From positions 30,793,716 to 30,857,715 of the forward strand of contig CM060850.1 in the NCBI GenBank assembly GCA_030737835.1: a stretch of 64,000 nucleotides of DNA, written 5' to 3'. The stretch's first letter is position 1. Each line of letters begins with the position of its first letter. Position numbers and translations under genes: made by a program. The notes under the pieces were generated by a model, which was not told the DNA's origin, did not search any database, and worked only from the letters and a program-made list of their open reading frames with translations. Positions 35,620-47,870 of the stretch are shown here, one piece after another. Origin of the DNA: Acorus gramineus (lineage: Eukaryota; Streptophyta; Magnoliopsida; Acorales; Acoraceae).

Positions 35620-37425
35620 TTTATAAATGCTTTAATAGAGGAGGGGTTGGTTTAACTAACGATGTCTTTCGAATGAGGTGACACGTACACGGACAGAACA
35701 TGAGAGAAATAAAAGAAGTTACGAATTGGGTGTCGGATGATGGATTTGGTGTCCGGATGCAACGGTTCACCCTAAAGCGTTACGTGTCCGGATGCAACGG
35801 TATGGACGTGCGTCGCAAATATAAAGCCCACTTTAGTTTCTTCAGTGGGTGCCACGTAACGCAGGCTCCTCTGATCCGGCCCTCTTCCAGCCCTTTGCAA
35901 CAACACATGCACACAGTTTTGTAATTTTTTTTTTTTTAACTGTCTATAGACTCTGATAGTACATACACACGGTACAGTGTGTTTACATTATCACAACATA
36001 TGAAAATAATTTTTTTAAAAAAAAAAACACATTAATATATTTTCAGTGTATATTTCACTTTTTTTAACAATACGTAATTCATTGGCGAGTGTGTATTAAA
36101 AAAAGATGCACATATATTTTACAAATAAACTATATTATTTTATTATTAAAAAATAAAATAAATACACATACAAATTGAATGCATACATTTTTTATATTTT
36201 TTATATTACTATATATATGATGATATAATTGGGTATATATTACGTTAAACAATTTTATATACTGTATTAATAATGTGACAACTACAAATGATGCCACAAA
36301 ACAAAAGAGCTTATCTGTAAACAAAAAAACACACTTATGATTCTACTTGGGAGACCTCATTTGGCTCACTTGAACAACGCCTAGTGCCATTGTAATATCT
36401 TTACCAAACTCTAAAAATTGTTGTGATGCTAAATACTTTTATCTGTGTGAAGTAAATAATACTAACATAGAATAATATTTATATAGCCCCAATCAATCAC
36501 CAACTCAATCAAAAAAATTTAAAGCAAACAAATCACAAAATGAAACACTCAATTTGACGTGGTTCAGTTTAAACCTATATTCACGAGACATTTCGACGAG
36601 AATCCACTATATCAAAATATAATAAGAATAATATCCTTTTAAGTTTTGTATAAAATTTGAGGAATACAAAAATGAACGAGAGATACAAAGTTACCTCAAT
36701 GAAAAATCTAAATAACCTTCCAAACAATATGAAAAAATCGATCTCAATTTAAAAATATGGAGGAATCTAAAAGGAACGCTTCTCTCTTTTTCTCTCCACT
36801 GTTGCCGCACCAACTACACGCTAAAACCCTATTCTTTTTTTTTCTGGCCGTGTATGTGATGTGAAGAGGAGAAGCCTTAAAGGGCCCCTTTTATACCAAG
36901 TGGACATGTACATGTGCATGCCATGCACATGGGGATCAGATCGTCTATAGCTAATACAGGTTTCTCCCTGTAGCAGCGATGAGAATGCACCACCTAACTT
37001 GAATACACTGTAACTAAGATATTTTAAGACTTTTATTGATAAGAGAATTTTTGTTGGAGGGTTACTACTTTTTTTCTCTTATACGTGACGCATTCCTATT
37101 AGTTCGCTACAGGAAACTCTCAGTAACGAACCACATATGATCTCTTCCTGTGCACATGGGCTTGTCAAGCCATCAATTGGGCTGGACCTAATTTTGGGTC
37201 ATATCCAACAAAAACGTGCATTTTAATTTAAATTCCATTAAAAGGAACATATTCATGCATGGGTGGGAAATTATAAAACCGTGACTGAGTTAATCGAGGG
37301 AGTGACACCGTGACCAAAATTCTACTTCTACATGCCATCTATGGTATTCACCTTTTCACGTAATAAGAAAGTTGAAGTGGCAGGCTCTCTCTGTTATTTC
37401 TCATTTGAAGGATTAAACTGCATTA
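35620..37425. other. Intergenic DNA, no supported gene
   Basis: The region contains short GC-richer stretches with ACGT-core motifs (35680-35870) and a segment with LTR-like phrases (GACGTGGTTCAGTTTAAACC near 36557), for which I could not find paired ends. No coding region is supported. Confidence 0.4.
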
Positions 37426-38445
37426 GAGCATTTTCAATGTATGGGTTAGTTAACTGAATTATTAAAATGTCGTGTCAGCATTTTGTATCTTAACTATACT
37501 CTCATTTAATACACTCATATTTAGTTGGTTGTTGTTACTTTAATAGACTAGCTAAATAAACTAGTCAAAATAATAGTGATCCTCACCTCTCCATCCACTC
37601 AACCTCTCACCATGGCCGGTTCTTTTATTAGACAACTTAGGCAATTACTTAAAGTCCCCCAGATACACAAAGTCCTCTAATTTTTTATATATTTATAAGT
37701 AGGTCCAGATACTGACCAATGATAATTTAACACACTGCAAAAAAATATTTATTTTTTAAAAAATTAATAGTCATTTTGATATGCTTAAAAAAATAACCAA
37801 TAAAAATTTGACAATATTTTATGTTACCTAAAAAATAGCAAAAAAAAAATTAGCATGACACGGTAAAACCTAAATAAGTGCTTTTTCACACTATCTTCTA
37901 TTCTTCTTTTCAATCTTTCTTCTTTATTTAAAAAAAAACCTTCTTTACATTATATTTCTTCTTTATATAAAAAAAAACATATATGGACTTCCTATTTGCT
38001 GTAGACACGAAAAAAAATTATATAATGTGGATAACAAGGAACAATACTTTCTTTTAATTGAATTAAATAAAAAATTTAATATAAAAAATTAATTAGTAAA
38101 TTTACATCCCGAAAGACTAGAAGAATGATATTTAAGTAAAAAAATCAATAGTTTAAAATTAAAATAAATATCATTTAATTGCCTTAGGCCTAATAACATA
38201 TTGAGATGGCCCTGCCTCTCACCAATGGCTGAGATGTAAAGTTTGGAGCTCTCAGATGTATTTTTTTTAATTCTTCAAATGTTGGCCAGTCAAAACATAC
38301 TACAATTGACTTGAAAGATAACACCTGATAGGTGGAGCTCACATCTAACTCTCTTTTAACAATTCAATTAAAACAACATTTTTACATATTATATAAAAGT
38401 TTAATATTAATATGTTAATTAAACCTATCCAATTGATCAGATGCT
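37426..38445. mobile_element. MITE with GAGCAT ends, split by a second element
   Basis: The left end is TTA/GAGCATTTTCAATG and the right end reversed is TTA/GAGCATCTGATCAATTGG, both followed by GGRTWRGTTWAAT-like sequence, with TTA/TAA flanks as in PIF/Harbinger elements. A second element at 37613-38214 lies inside it, so the original length was about 410 bp. Confidence 0.6.
37613..38214. mobile_element. 602-bp element nested in the GAGCAT MITE
   Basis: It is flanked by an exact 10-bp duplication CCTCTCACCA (37603-37612, 38215-38224). The ends are imperfect inverted repeats (TTAGACAACTTAGGCAATTA opposite TTAGGCCTAAGGCAATTAAA) with a GGCCGGTTC/GGGCCATCT outer part. The duplication length is close to the Mutator 9 bp. 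The interior is AT-rich and non-coding. Confidence 0.65.
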
Positions 38446-38720
38446 CTAACATGAAAGCAGATGGTGTGGGATCATTCTAACTAGCTTGGTCCACAAACAA
38501 GACAGACCCAACATTAAAAAAAAAAAAAAAAAGGCCTGATTCAGTTGCATCAACCACAACTGCCACTCCAAATTTATTACCAACCAACCCTCGGAGCATT
38601 CACCAATGTAAAAAAGTAACAACATCAAAATAAATAAGAAAACCTTCTCCAACGTACAATTATCATTTCCAACTTAATATTTCACTGACTCTTTAGCCAA
38701 ACTGACCAAGCAACGTGTGC

Positions 38721-39506
38721 CACGTGAATGTATAGGGTTCGAATTAATGAGGGGACCATGTATTTCGCATCGTACACACTATTTTTTTTTTGCCTTATTT
38801 GGCTGCAGTTTCAGTTGCTTTTCAGGGAGTTGGTTGAAAGAAAAAAAAAAAAAAAAAAGGACACAAAAAACAAAGTGAGCCCCAAATCGTTAATGGCAAT
38901 CAACCTTGAGCGACGTTCCCTCCCCCCACGTGAAACTCTTTATGGGTTACATGAATCATTGATGATCCCCAAAACTATGCCACGTGGCCACGTGTCAGCC
39001 CTCGATCGCAGCGTGCTTGGAGCCCCGGATACGTGTATACGTGGCTCGATCCCATTGGATGATCATTTGGATGGGTGATTTTTGTGGTTAACGTTGAACT
39101 CGATGTGAAGGACGAGATTTTAATTAATTTAAAGGGTTTGTTTGTGTGTTTGTTTATATAATTTGATTGAGGAGATTTTGGATGCATGTGACAGTGTCGG
39201 CCGTCTACATTTGGATTTTCAATCATAGTAGTGTATTTTATATGTATTCATGACCCGATGGATACGAAAGAGGTTATTGACTTGTCACTTAAAATAAGTG
39301 AGCCTAATAATGCCAACTTGTATAATAATAATAATAAAAAAATAATAATAATGTGTGTGTGTATATATATATATACTTTTTGTATAAATGGGATTATTAC
39401 TCTACGTGACTTTTCTTTTATTCAGCCGAGCAAATATTCCCTTGTGAGTCTTCATTTAATTTGGACGATTATGTCAATTTGATCATATCATATGCCCCAC
39501 CACGTG
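38721..39506. promoter_or_regulatory. Cluster of five CACGTG (G-box/ABRE-type) sites
   Basis: CACGTG occurs at 38721, 38928, 38981, 38989 and 39501, with the middle pair only 8 bp apart (GCCACGTGGCCACGTGTC). G-boxes are bound by bZIP and bHLH factors, for example in abscisic-acid or light responses. No coding gene was found within several kilobases on either side, so the cluster may be a relict promoter or belong to a non-coding transcript. Confidence 0.55.
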
Positions 39507-40219
39507 GTGCACTTCCATCGCTCCAGATCAGATTGAATTAACATTCTCTGTATTTTTATTAGCATATCCTCAACCACGGTTTTGGTTGGACTGAATAATA
39601 GCGTACAAACCATCAGCGATCATATTGCGAACGGATACGTTCGGCCAGTCTTCCACGTAGAAAAATGAGGATAACTATTTGTCAATGTTTATATATGTCA
39701 ATGATAAAATTATTACAGATGGAAGAGGTAAGGATTTAGATTTGAGTTTTGCTGTTGCTAATAAGAGAATATTTGACTAAAAAAAAAAAATTTACCCATA
39801 AAGAAAAAAAAAAATTATTTTATGGATCACTCTCATATATATTCTTAAATCATATTACATTTTTTTGTATCACACACGCATCTTTTAAACATATTATCAA
39901 ACACAATAATTTATATTATCCACCATTTATTCATAATTTAATTAAACATGAACCAAATAACAAATAATATTTCTCAATTAAAAATAACAAAAAAAATCAA
40001 TTTAATATAAAGAAAAATCATTTATCCTTTACAAATAGTAATTTAGATCCCTCCTCACCCCCAAGTGATTTGGGTATCAAATAGTAATATAAATTATTCC
40101 TTAATTTCTGAATTCAAGTGATGTTTTGATCGAATAATATTCACATCACAGTTTTTTTTCTCTTGAGAATAATTTATGCTGGTGTACTTGATGCTGATTG
40201 GATGCTATTGCCAGTCTTA
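39507..40219. other. AT-rich intergenic DNA, nothing recognised
   Basis: Poly-A runs and AT-rich sequence without coding or repeat structure that I can support. Confidence 0.4.
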
Positions 40220-40700
40220 GCCCCTGTTTGGAACAGAGATATGTTTTATCATAGAGTATACATTTATCCAAGCATAAGTGAGTATAAATAAGGATAAGAT
40301 GATTTTGTGTTAGGTTGTGTTTTGAATTATTCTCGTTGGTATACATTTATCCAAGCATAAGTGAGTATAAGTAAGAATAAATGTTTTGTTGTTTGGGTAA
40401 AATATGAATAAAGTATGGATAATGATTTATAAAAGATAAAAAAGTAATGATAGTTGATTTGATAGGTGATTTATAAGAGGGGATGACAGTTGATTTGACA
40501 GTGGGCACACATATTCTTTAGGTGGAATAACCTATGATAACTTTAATTCCATTGATTGATTGGAATCCATATACCACTTTATCAAAGTTTATTCTGACAT
40601 GTTTTATCAGGAATTATCTGGGGTAAACAGACATTTAAAATTTTTTATATGGGGTTATCCAGACTTATCTGAGATCTTATACAAGAAACAAACGGGGGGC
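40220..40700. mobile_element. MITE with GCCCCTGTTTGG ends
   Basis: The left end GCCCCTGTTTGGAAC pairs with the reversed right end GCCCCCCGTTTGTTTC. Flanks are TTA and TTG, so a 3-bp duplication is possible. Inside, an 84-bp unit (TATACATTTATCCAAGCATA) is tandemly repeated at 40256 and 40339. A relative of its right end is embedded at 3983-4024. Confidence 0.6.
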
Positions 40701-42900
40701 TTGAAGGTCTCAAAGAATACGAACCAATGTGATGCGCCACAATTTTGTTCGAGATTCGGAGAATCAAAGGAGCACAGGACACACAATCCAACAAGCTAAG
40801 CTTAGCTAAAACCAAAAATAAACACTGTACATGAGACTGTGGCTTACCATTAGAATATCTAATTCTGCTCTCGCCAACCAGTTGTAAATCTATGATAGAT
40901 ATTTATTATGAGGGATAGACACGTTTTTTCTCTTGTCCCCATGAAATTGGACCCAGAGATCGACTGACAATAATAATGGTTGAACTCCTCTGCAACAACT
41001 GCAAGGGAACAAACCTATTAAATCTAAAGCCCACTTTGATCATGTCTATAAGCATATTCCAAGCATTTCATTCTTTATTTACTATATTAGATCCACTAAT
41101 GAAATATATATATAAAATTAAGGGAAACCTACCTTAAAATCTCTCATCGTCCATATCTGGTATTAGACATCAAATTTGTTATCGTTTGTTAATCTTCACC
41201 CAAAATTAAAAAGTCTAATCATCATCAATTGTTTATTTTTCAACCCATCTCGTTTGAAGGAGTGTTTAAAAACAGATTTTGAAATTTTTTTTTTTTTACA
41301 CTCACCTAAACTAGTTTACATCAACAATTATGAGATTAAATTTTCTTGATAGAAGATCAAAATGGAAGCCATTTAAGAATTTAAGTCAAGTTTGAATTGT
41401 TATAAAATCTTTTTTAAAATCAGGGCAATGCAAAGAACCTAGTAAGCCCATAAATTCAAACCAATATAAAACACAGCAAATATTATGTAAATAAGAACAG
41501 AGGATTAGAAAACATATCAGTTTTGGTGGAAGCGAGCAGATACGCTCTGTCCTCGGTGAATAAGGCCCCCCCACGCACAGGGATGAACGGCTCCTACCAC
41601 TGAGAGATACGACCACCAGGGTTATGCCTCCTCGGGGTGCGAGCTACGAGGAGACCACAGTGAACAGGCGCGATCCTTTCAGAAGCTCAGATCAGAGAAC
41701 CAGACAAATGGAAAGGACAGACTCTTCTGTAAAGGAAAAAACCAAAAACAGAAGAACAGTGTGTTGTTTTTGGTGGACTCTGGACTTGTGATTTTCGTTG
41801 ATGTAGAGAGAGACGAATTCGACGCCTTTATAGCAGCAACGTTCACAAAAAAGGAAAACCGACAAAATAAATGCGTGCATTAAAATTGTAACCCGACCAC
41901 TTAATTGCGCACATTAATACGGGCAATTAATACACGCCCGTTGAGAGATCTCGGCGCGGACGATTTTGGAAAGGTGGCGTGGCGGTTTTAGAAACAATTC
42001 AAATTCGCCCGCGGAAAGGGCCCAGAGTGGCCCGAGGAGAGGGATTTGCACCCCCCCTGCGCGCGCGCCCAAGTGTGGCCCGCAACCTAGCCCGGCCCGG
42101 CCCGCCTCGTGTGCAGGCGCGACGTGCGAGCGCGCACGCCCGGTTAACTAGTTTTTCCACCAGAAATCCAAACCCACGGGTTGATGGGTTGGGCCTCGTG
42201 TGCGCACGCGTAGGGTTTGGTTCAACAAGTCTCAATAATGGAATAGTTTGACTCTATGTATAAGGTGAAACAATGAAGTGGTTTTAACCGATGTAGGACT
42301 AAAGTGTTGGGAAGGGAAAAAAGAATACTCAATTTTTGATCAACCAAAGAATGGATCATTCAAAATGGGCCCAACACTAACATGAATTATATGATTCATC
42401 TAAAAATATAATATTTAAAAATTATCCAAATCAGTTTCCACACCTCACCGAAAACCAGTTTGATAAGGATAAATAGTTGAATTTTTTTTATAAAAAATAT
42501 AGTTGTAGCAATTTGAAAATGAAAATAAGATTTTCTAAAATGACTTATTCTTTAAAAATATAGTTGTAGCAATTTTGTCATAGCTACAGTAGACTGCTAG
42601 GGTGTGTTTGTGTGCAATATCAAAGAAAAAATGAAAGAATTTAGATAAAAGAGAAAATGATTGAAAATAATAAAAAAAAATCATTTGATCAATTATTATA
42701 ATGTTTATAAATATAATGAAAGAGATTTTGTTTTCCTACCTAGAAAAGTGAAAGTGACAAATAATTTTTTTTTTTGTAATTTTTTATTTAACACAAATAT
42801 CATATTTTTTTTATGGTAAAAAAAAATTTAACTTTTCCTTATTTCCTAGGGTGTGTTTGTGTACATACCCCTAGTCCAAAGAGTTGATCCAAAAGTGGGA
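40701..42900. other. Intergenic DNA with a GC-rich island
   Basis: Mostly AT-rich, except 41940-42235, where GC content jumps sharply (GCCCGGCCCGGCCCGCC, many CpG). The island ends in an LTR-like phrase (ACCGATGTAGGACTAAAGTG near 42279), but no paired repeats were found. Open frames there are by-products of GC bias. At about 42600 and 42848 the phrase CTAGGGTGTGTTTGTGT occurs twice in direct orientation. Confidence 0.4.
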
Positions 42901-42937
42901 AAAAGAAGAAACCGGTGCGGGTCACGAGACAGTCGTG

Positions 42938-43581
42938 TATATAAAAGCCGCCAACTTGTCCACCACCATTCGAGGGACCCGACCCCATCGACATCTCTCT
43001 CTCTCTCACTTCACTTATTATTATTTTTTTGCAAGAAAGTCCATCATCTTTTTTTACATTCCTTTTTTCATCTTTCCAATCCCCAGGTAACTTTAGTTTC
43101 CAGTCCCTCAAAAAGAAAAAAAAAAGCTTTTTAAAAAGAGGTGGGGACGGAAACGCATAGAGCTCATCGATGAGGTCACCTCGGAAATGGTCCGATGGGA
43201 GGAGAGAGAGAGAGAGAGAGAGTATGTCATTCCTTCCTCTCCGACTTCCTCCCCCCATTACAGCTGTATCCAATTCTCTCCGGGGTCCCCTTTCAACTCT
43301 TCATTTCATTTTTTATTTTCTAAAGAAAAACTAATTTAAAATTAACATTACAAGCCACTGGTTGTTCCCCCTCCATTTCTCTCTCTCTCTTTTTAGTAAC
43401 TAGAGAGAGAGATAGAGAGAGAGACTTTCCTAGGGTTTACTTCGGGGGGCGATCAGGCTGATCAAGGGCTAACGTGAGGCGGTGTTTCTTTTCGGTGGAC
43501 GGGTTTCCGACGAAGAGGGGTTTCCCTTAGTCAGAGAAAAGTCGGGTCTTTTGGGGTTCTGCTACGTTTGAACTCACCGAG
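42938..43581 (+). promoter_or_regulatory. TATA promoter and CT-rich leader exon, probably of the DUF1005 gene
   Basis: TATATAAAAG (42938-42947) is followed by a pyrimidine-rich leader (CATCTCTCTCTCTCTCACTTC) and several GA/CT tracts. CCGAG/GTGAGT at 43581 is a strong splice donor. No gene other than DUF1005 follows on the plus strand. A matching acceptor, GATGACAG at 46035-46042, lies 33 bp before its ATG. The leader intron would be about 2.5 kb. This is a structural inference that needs transcripts. Confidence 0.5.
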
Positions 43582-43853
43582 GTGAGTTTGACGTGTTGTA
43601 TTTGTTAGTACCTTTTTTTTTTAAAAAAAAAAAATTTTGGTAGCCATATCATTAGCTTGAGTGAGTTTCTTTAATTCATCAGCATCTTCTTTTCTTTTTT
43701 TCCATAGTTCCTGATTTCTGCTCTGTATTTTTTTGTGTGCTTTTTTTTTTATATGGTTCTGTTCATATGAAATATTGTTCTAATTGTGATTTTTTTTTTT
43801 GGAGGGATGTCGATGTTCCTGAATTTGGTCACCCTAAGAATATTGTGACTGAG

Positions 43854-44090
43854 GGGGCGTTTGGATGTGTGTTTGGAAAGATTATGGGTTTGCATGAATC
43901 TGATTTCTCAAACCCGTTTTTAGACAGAAAAAAAATTGTAGCTTAATTAAAAGTTGCATACACATTTTTTAAAATAAGTGTTCAACAGCTAGCTTTTTCA
44001 TAATATGTGAAGAGACGTCTTTCTGCAAACTCAATTTTAAACTCAGCTTTTAGGAAAATCTAATTCCCAAACCCACATCCAAACACACCT
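43854..44090. mobile_element. hAT-like MITE
   Basis: The 237-bp element has ends GGGGGCGTTTGGATGTG and, reversed, AGGTGTGTTTGGATGTGGG. The flanking 8-mers TGACTGAG and TGAATGTG agree at 6 of 8 positions. It lies in the putative leader intron of the DUF1005 gene. Confidence 0.6.
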
Positions 44091-44605
44091 TGAATGTGTT
44101 TCATTCTGAGATGACTTTTATTATTTGAATCAATCTTGTAACTTATTTGAGTCATTCTGTAGTGGAATTCAGTCAGGATTACTTAGTAATTAATAAGAGA
44201 CTGACATGTTACATTAATGAAAAAAACCATCCCATCTCGTATGTTTTGCATGTGAGATCACCACATGTCAATCTCCTGTTACTCTTTGATTTGCATCGAT
44301 ATTCTATGCTCTAGCATGTAATTGCCTTGTAAAGTTTTGATTTTTACAAGGCCATGGGAATTCATTAAGCATTATAATACATTACAATAAATAAATAAAA
44401 AACACTCTCTGTTTATGATATCATTCAAGAGAATTAACGAGTTCTGAATACATGAAATAAACACATAATCGCTATATAGAAAAATGTTAAAAGGGACATT
44501 TTTGACAAGGGATTTGGTCTTGAATTGGAATGGAATGGATAGAAAACATGTTAGAGGAAAGCATAATTGAGAAACAGACCTGTCGAAGAAGTTTGTGTAA
44601 TCGAT

Positions 44606-45205
44606 TCAGTGAGACTTGGAGCTACAGTGGAGGTTCACGCTGCTCCCATTGAATGGGGCGAACTGGAGCTGGCAGGACAAGTGAGTCCAGTACTTAACTG
44701 AGACGAGAACTCCCACCTTCCACCGGGTCCTCGCCTGCCCGTTCAGATCAAAAGATATCCGATTCTTCTTCAATGCTTTGTCGACTGCATCCATTGCGCT
44801 CTTCTCCAAGGGGATCTGGGAGGATGGGACTACATAGGAGAGGATGATCGTGCTGTTTTTGGGAATGTCTATGTCATCTGCCCTCAGTTGTGCTATGTCT
44901 ATTCCCTGGAAACGGAGGAGAATGCCAATCCCAGTGAATCTTGCACGGGCTTTCTCGTTATGGTTCACGGCAGCGATGTTGATGGTTAGTTGGGTGCTAA
45001 ACTGCCCGTACTGGTCATAAATGATCCTGTCAAGGTGGGCGTACACAACTTGGAAATAGGGAACTCTTGGCTGGGTGATCATGTATACTATGAAGATAAC
45101 GATACCTGTGATTGTCACCACAATGGCTAGTATGGCGCAGACAATCGCACCAAACCAGACAAATATGTTGGTTTTTTTGTCTTTTCCAAGCATGAGCTTC
45201 GGCAT
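44606..45205 (-). CDS. NHL / LEA_2 family membrane-anchored protein
   Basis: An intronless frame of 199 residues, a usual length for NDR1/HIN1-like proteins. The short basic N-terminus (MPKLMLGKDKK) precedes one hydrophobic segment (about residues 13-44), followed by a LEA_2-type beta-rich domain with AAVNHNEKARARF (about 79-91), the place of the family's NPN motif. The predicted topology is a type II plasma-membrane protein with the domain outside. Members act in defence and stress responses, but this one's role is not shown by sequence. The first ATG with a basic start before the membrane segment was chosen. The gene lies on the strand opposite to, and within, the putative leader intron of the DUF1005 gene. 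Confidence 0.88.
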   Translation of the reverse strand: MPKLMLGKDKKTNIFVWFGAIVCAILAIVVTITGIVIFIVYMITQPRVPYFQVVYAHLDRIIYDQYGQFSTQLTINIAAVNHNEKARARFTGIGILLRFQGIDIAQLRADDIDIPKNSTIILSYVVPSSQIPLEKSAMDAVDKALKKNRISFDLNGQARTRWKVGVLVSVKYWTHLSCQLQFAPFNGSSVNLHCSSKSH

Positions 45206-46075
45206 TGGGGACGGACAGTTTGTATCCCTGAGAATACACCATTTGGAGAGTTGTTGTCCTGGATATTTTTGATCTTAGTAGCTTGGAATGTTGGATGAGC
45301 TCTTTGAGGTAAGTCTAAGGCTAGGTTTGGTATCTTCCTTGCCTGGTGGGCAAGATATCATTGTTTAATATGCTTTTTGGAGGACAAAAGTAAACACAAG
45401 TGGTGTGGAAGAAACTTTTCAAAGCTTAGAATCCTAGCAACTTCACTCTTGAGTAAAGATAAATTCTAAACTTGCATTTATCAATTCTTTCTTTTTCTGG
45501 GATAATGCTGGGTATCTAAACAAACTCTTTATAGTACGAAGTTGAACATATAGCTTTTCAGTCAGCTATCTGTTTTAGTTTTGCCTTGATGCTACTTTTT
45601 CCCCTTACTTTCATGTGCTCAGCTGAGCTGATTGACATCCACAGAAACCATCCACAGAAACTCTGCCATTCATTTCTGGCTTGGGAGGCATTGTCATATC
45701 ATGAATTCTGTGTTTGGACTGCAATTCACTTATTGGTTGTGCCTATTATTATATAATAAACATCATAAATACGGAACCTTCTACTAACATCAGAAGACTA
45801 TCAATGGCATTAACTTGATGGTACTACTGGGTTTGATTAACGATATTTTTTGTATTATGATTCTTTTTGGTACTTTTATTCCCAATGTGTCTCCTTTGGC
45901 CAGGCTTCAGTTGAATTTCAATGCAGAGACAATTTCAGTATTATTTCCAACTAATGTGCTAGTGCAAAATCTTCTGTAAACATTGTTTGTTCCACTATTT
46001 TTGTGCCTTCCCTAGTAACATGGGTCTGTAATTTGATGACAGCCAGTATGACATGAGGAGAGACTTGTGAACCAA

Positions 46076-47870
46076 ATGGATCCCAAAGCTTTCATCAAAG
46101 TATCAATAGGATCTCTGGGTCTTAGAATTCCCGTTGCAGCTTCAAAGGGTGGAAGAGCCGCTGTTCATGCTTCCTCTTCTTCATGCTTGTGTGAGATCCG
46201 TCTCAGAGGTTTCCCTGTTCAGACAGCATCAGTTCCACTTATATCTTCTCCTGAAGCTGTTCCTGACCCTCACAGCAATGCATCATGTTTCTACCTTGAA
46301 GAATCTGATGTGAAAACATTGTTGGCTCCAGGCTGTTTTCAAGGTCCCCAATCACACCTGGAAATCTCCATTTATACGGGTAGACAGGGGTCTCACTGTG
46401 GCGTTAGCAGCAGGAAACAGCAGATCGGGATGTTCAGGTTGGAGGTAGGTCCGGAATGGAAAGAAGGAAAGGCAGTGATGCTTCACAATGGTTGGGTTGC
46501 GTTAAGCAAGAACAGGCAGGAGAGTGGGAAACCAGGTCCTGAACTGCATCTGAGGGTGAAGTTGGATCCAGATCCGAGATATGTCTTTCAGTTCGAGGAC
46601 GAAACGGCATTGAGTCCTCAGATTGTTCAACTTCAAGGAAGCATTAAACAGCCTATCTTCACTTGCAAATTCAGCCGTGACAGAAGGTAAGCATTATATT
46701 TTGCTACACTCTTTCTCCCTTCTCCTTCTCTTTTCTTTTCTTGGTTTATTTCGTAAACTTTTTTATTTTAAATTGAGAGGGAAAGAATATTTGAAAACCA
46801 TGTGATTTGGGATTGCTTTATGAAAAATAAAATTGTTGACGGCCAGCAGCGCATCCATTCTGACGGGACATTGGAAAATATGGCACTTTATTTTCTGATC
46901 AAGAATAAGGGAGGAAAAATGCATATCCTTTGTGTATGATGCTTCCTTCACGGGATGTGGAAAATTTCAATTGCAAATGTTGGACTGTAATTAGCATGAC
47001 CAATCAAAGTTATAGCCAAGTTTCTGATTACCCCTTGGATTTATGGAACTGATTGACAAAATGGATTCCTCATATGATGATAAACTTGTATGTTTCTTTA
47101 TGATTACATGATCACTATAGCACATCAAAACCAGATCCCTATTTTTCATCGCATATTAATTTCAGTCATGGATTTCAGATACAGTTAAGTGATCTCAGGA
47201 TTAACTTTTAATGTAAAACTACAGGCCATCTCAGTTAGACCAGAGAGTTAACTACTGGTCAATCCCCAATGGTGGCAGTGACCAGGACGCCGAAAGACGT
47301 GAGAGGAAGGGTTGGAAGGCTATTATTCATGACCTATCAGGCTCTGCCGTCGCAGCTGCATTCATGGCAACCCCGTTTGTGCCCTCCTCGGGCTGTGATC
47401 TAGTTGCCCGCTCTAACCCTGGGGCGTGGCTCATCGCTCGACCAGATTCTTTAGGGCCTGAGAGTTGGCAGCCATGGGGGCGCCTTGAGGCATGGAGGGA
47501 GCGTGGAAACCGAGACTCCATCTGCTGTCGCCTATTCCTCCAATCCGAGGGCCACGAGTCTGGGATCCTTGTGTCAGAGATCCTTATCAGTGCAGATAAG
47601 GGTGGGGAGTTCTATATCGACATGGAGAGACAGAGGGTTGTTAATGGAGAGATGGTGTCTATGGGGCCTGTCGGAGGGGGGTTTGTGATGAGTTGCAGGG
47701 TGCAGGGGGAGGGGAAGAGCAGTAAGCCTATGGTGCAGCTGGCAATGAGGCATGTCACTTGCGTGGAGGATGCTGCGATTTTCATGGCACTTGCTGCTGC
47801 TGTTGATCTTAGTATTGAAGCCTGCCGGCCATTCAGGAGGAAGCCCAAGTGGGGCACCCGCAGTTCTTGA
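46076..47870 (+). CDS. DUF1005 family protein
   Basis: Two coding exons, 46076-46686 and 47225-47870 (donor AGAAG/GTAAGC, acceptor CTACAG), give 418 residues, close to the family's usual length. The N-terminus MDPKAFIKVSIGSLGLRIPV is typical of the family. Other conserved blocks are IYTGRQGSHCGV, LDPDPRYVFQFE, QPIFTCKFS and, in exon 2, GWKAIIHDLSGSAVAAAFMA and TPFVPSSGCDLVARSNPGAWL. The function of the family is unknown; it is plant-specific. The ATG at 46076 was chosen because the family begins MDP; the three codons before it lack another ATG. A possible 3' UTR intron runs from GTTAG/GTATGT (47892) to TTTTTGCAG (48578). Confidence 0.9.

Noticed and set aside
36430-37220. Possible LTR with a GACGTGGTTCAG phrase
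   Set aside because: No second copy or defined borders in the window; left as unannotated spacer.
42839-43273. 144-residue minus-strand frame over the leader exon
   Set aside because: It consists of reverse-read CT/GA tracts and poly-A runs; the plus-strand TATA and splice donor explain the region better.
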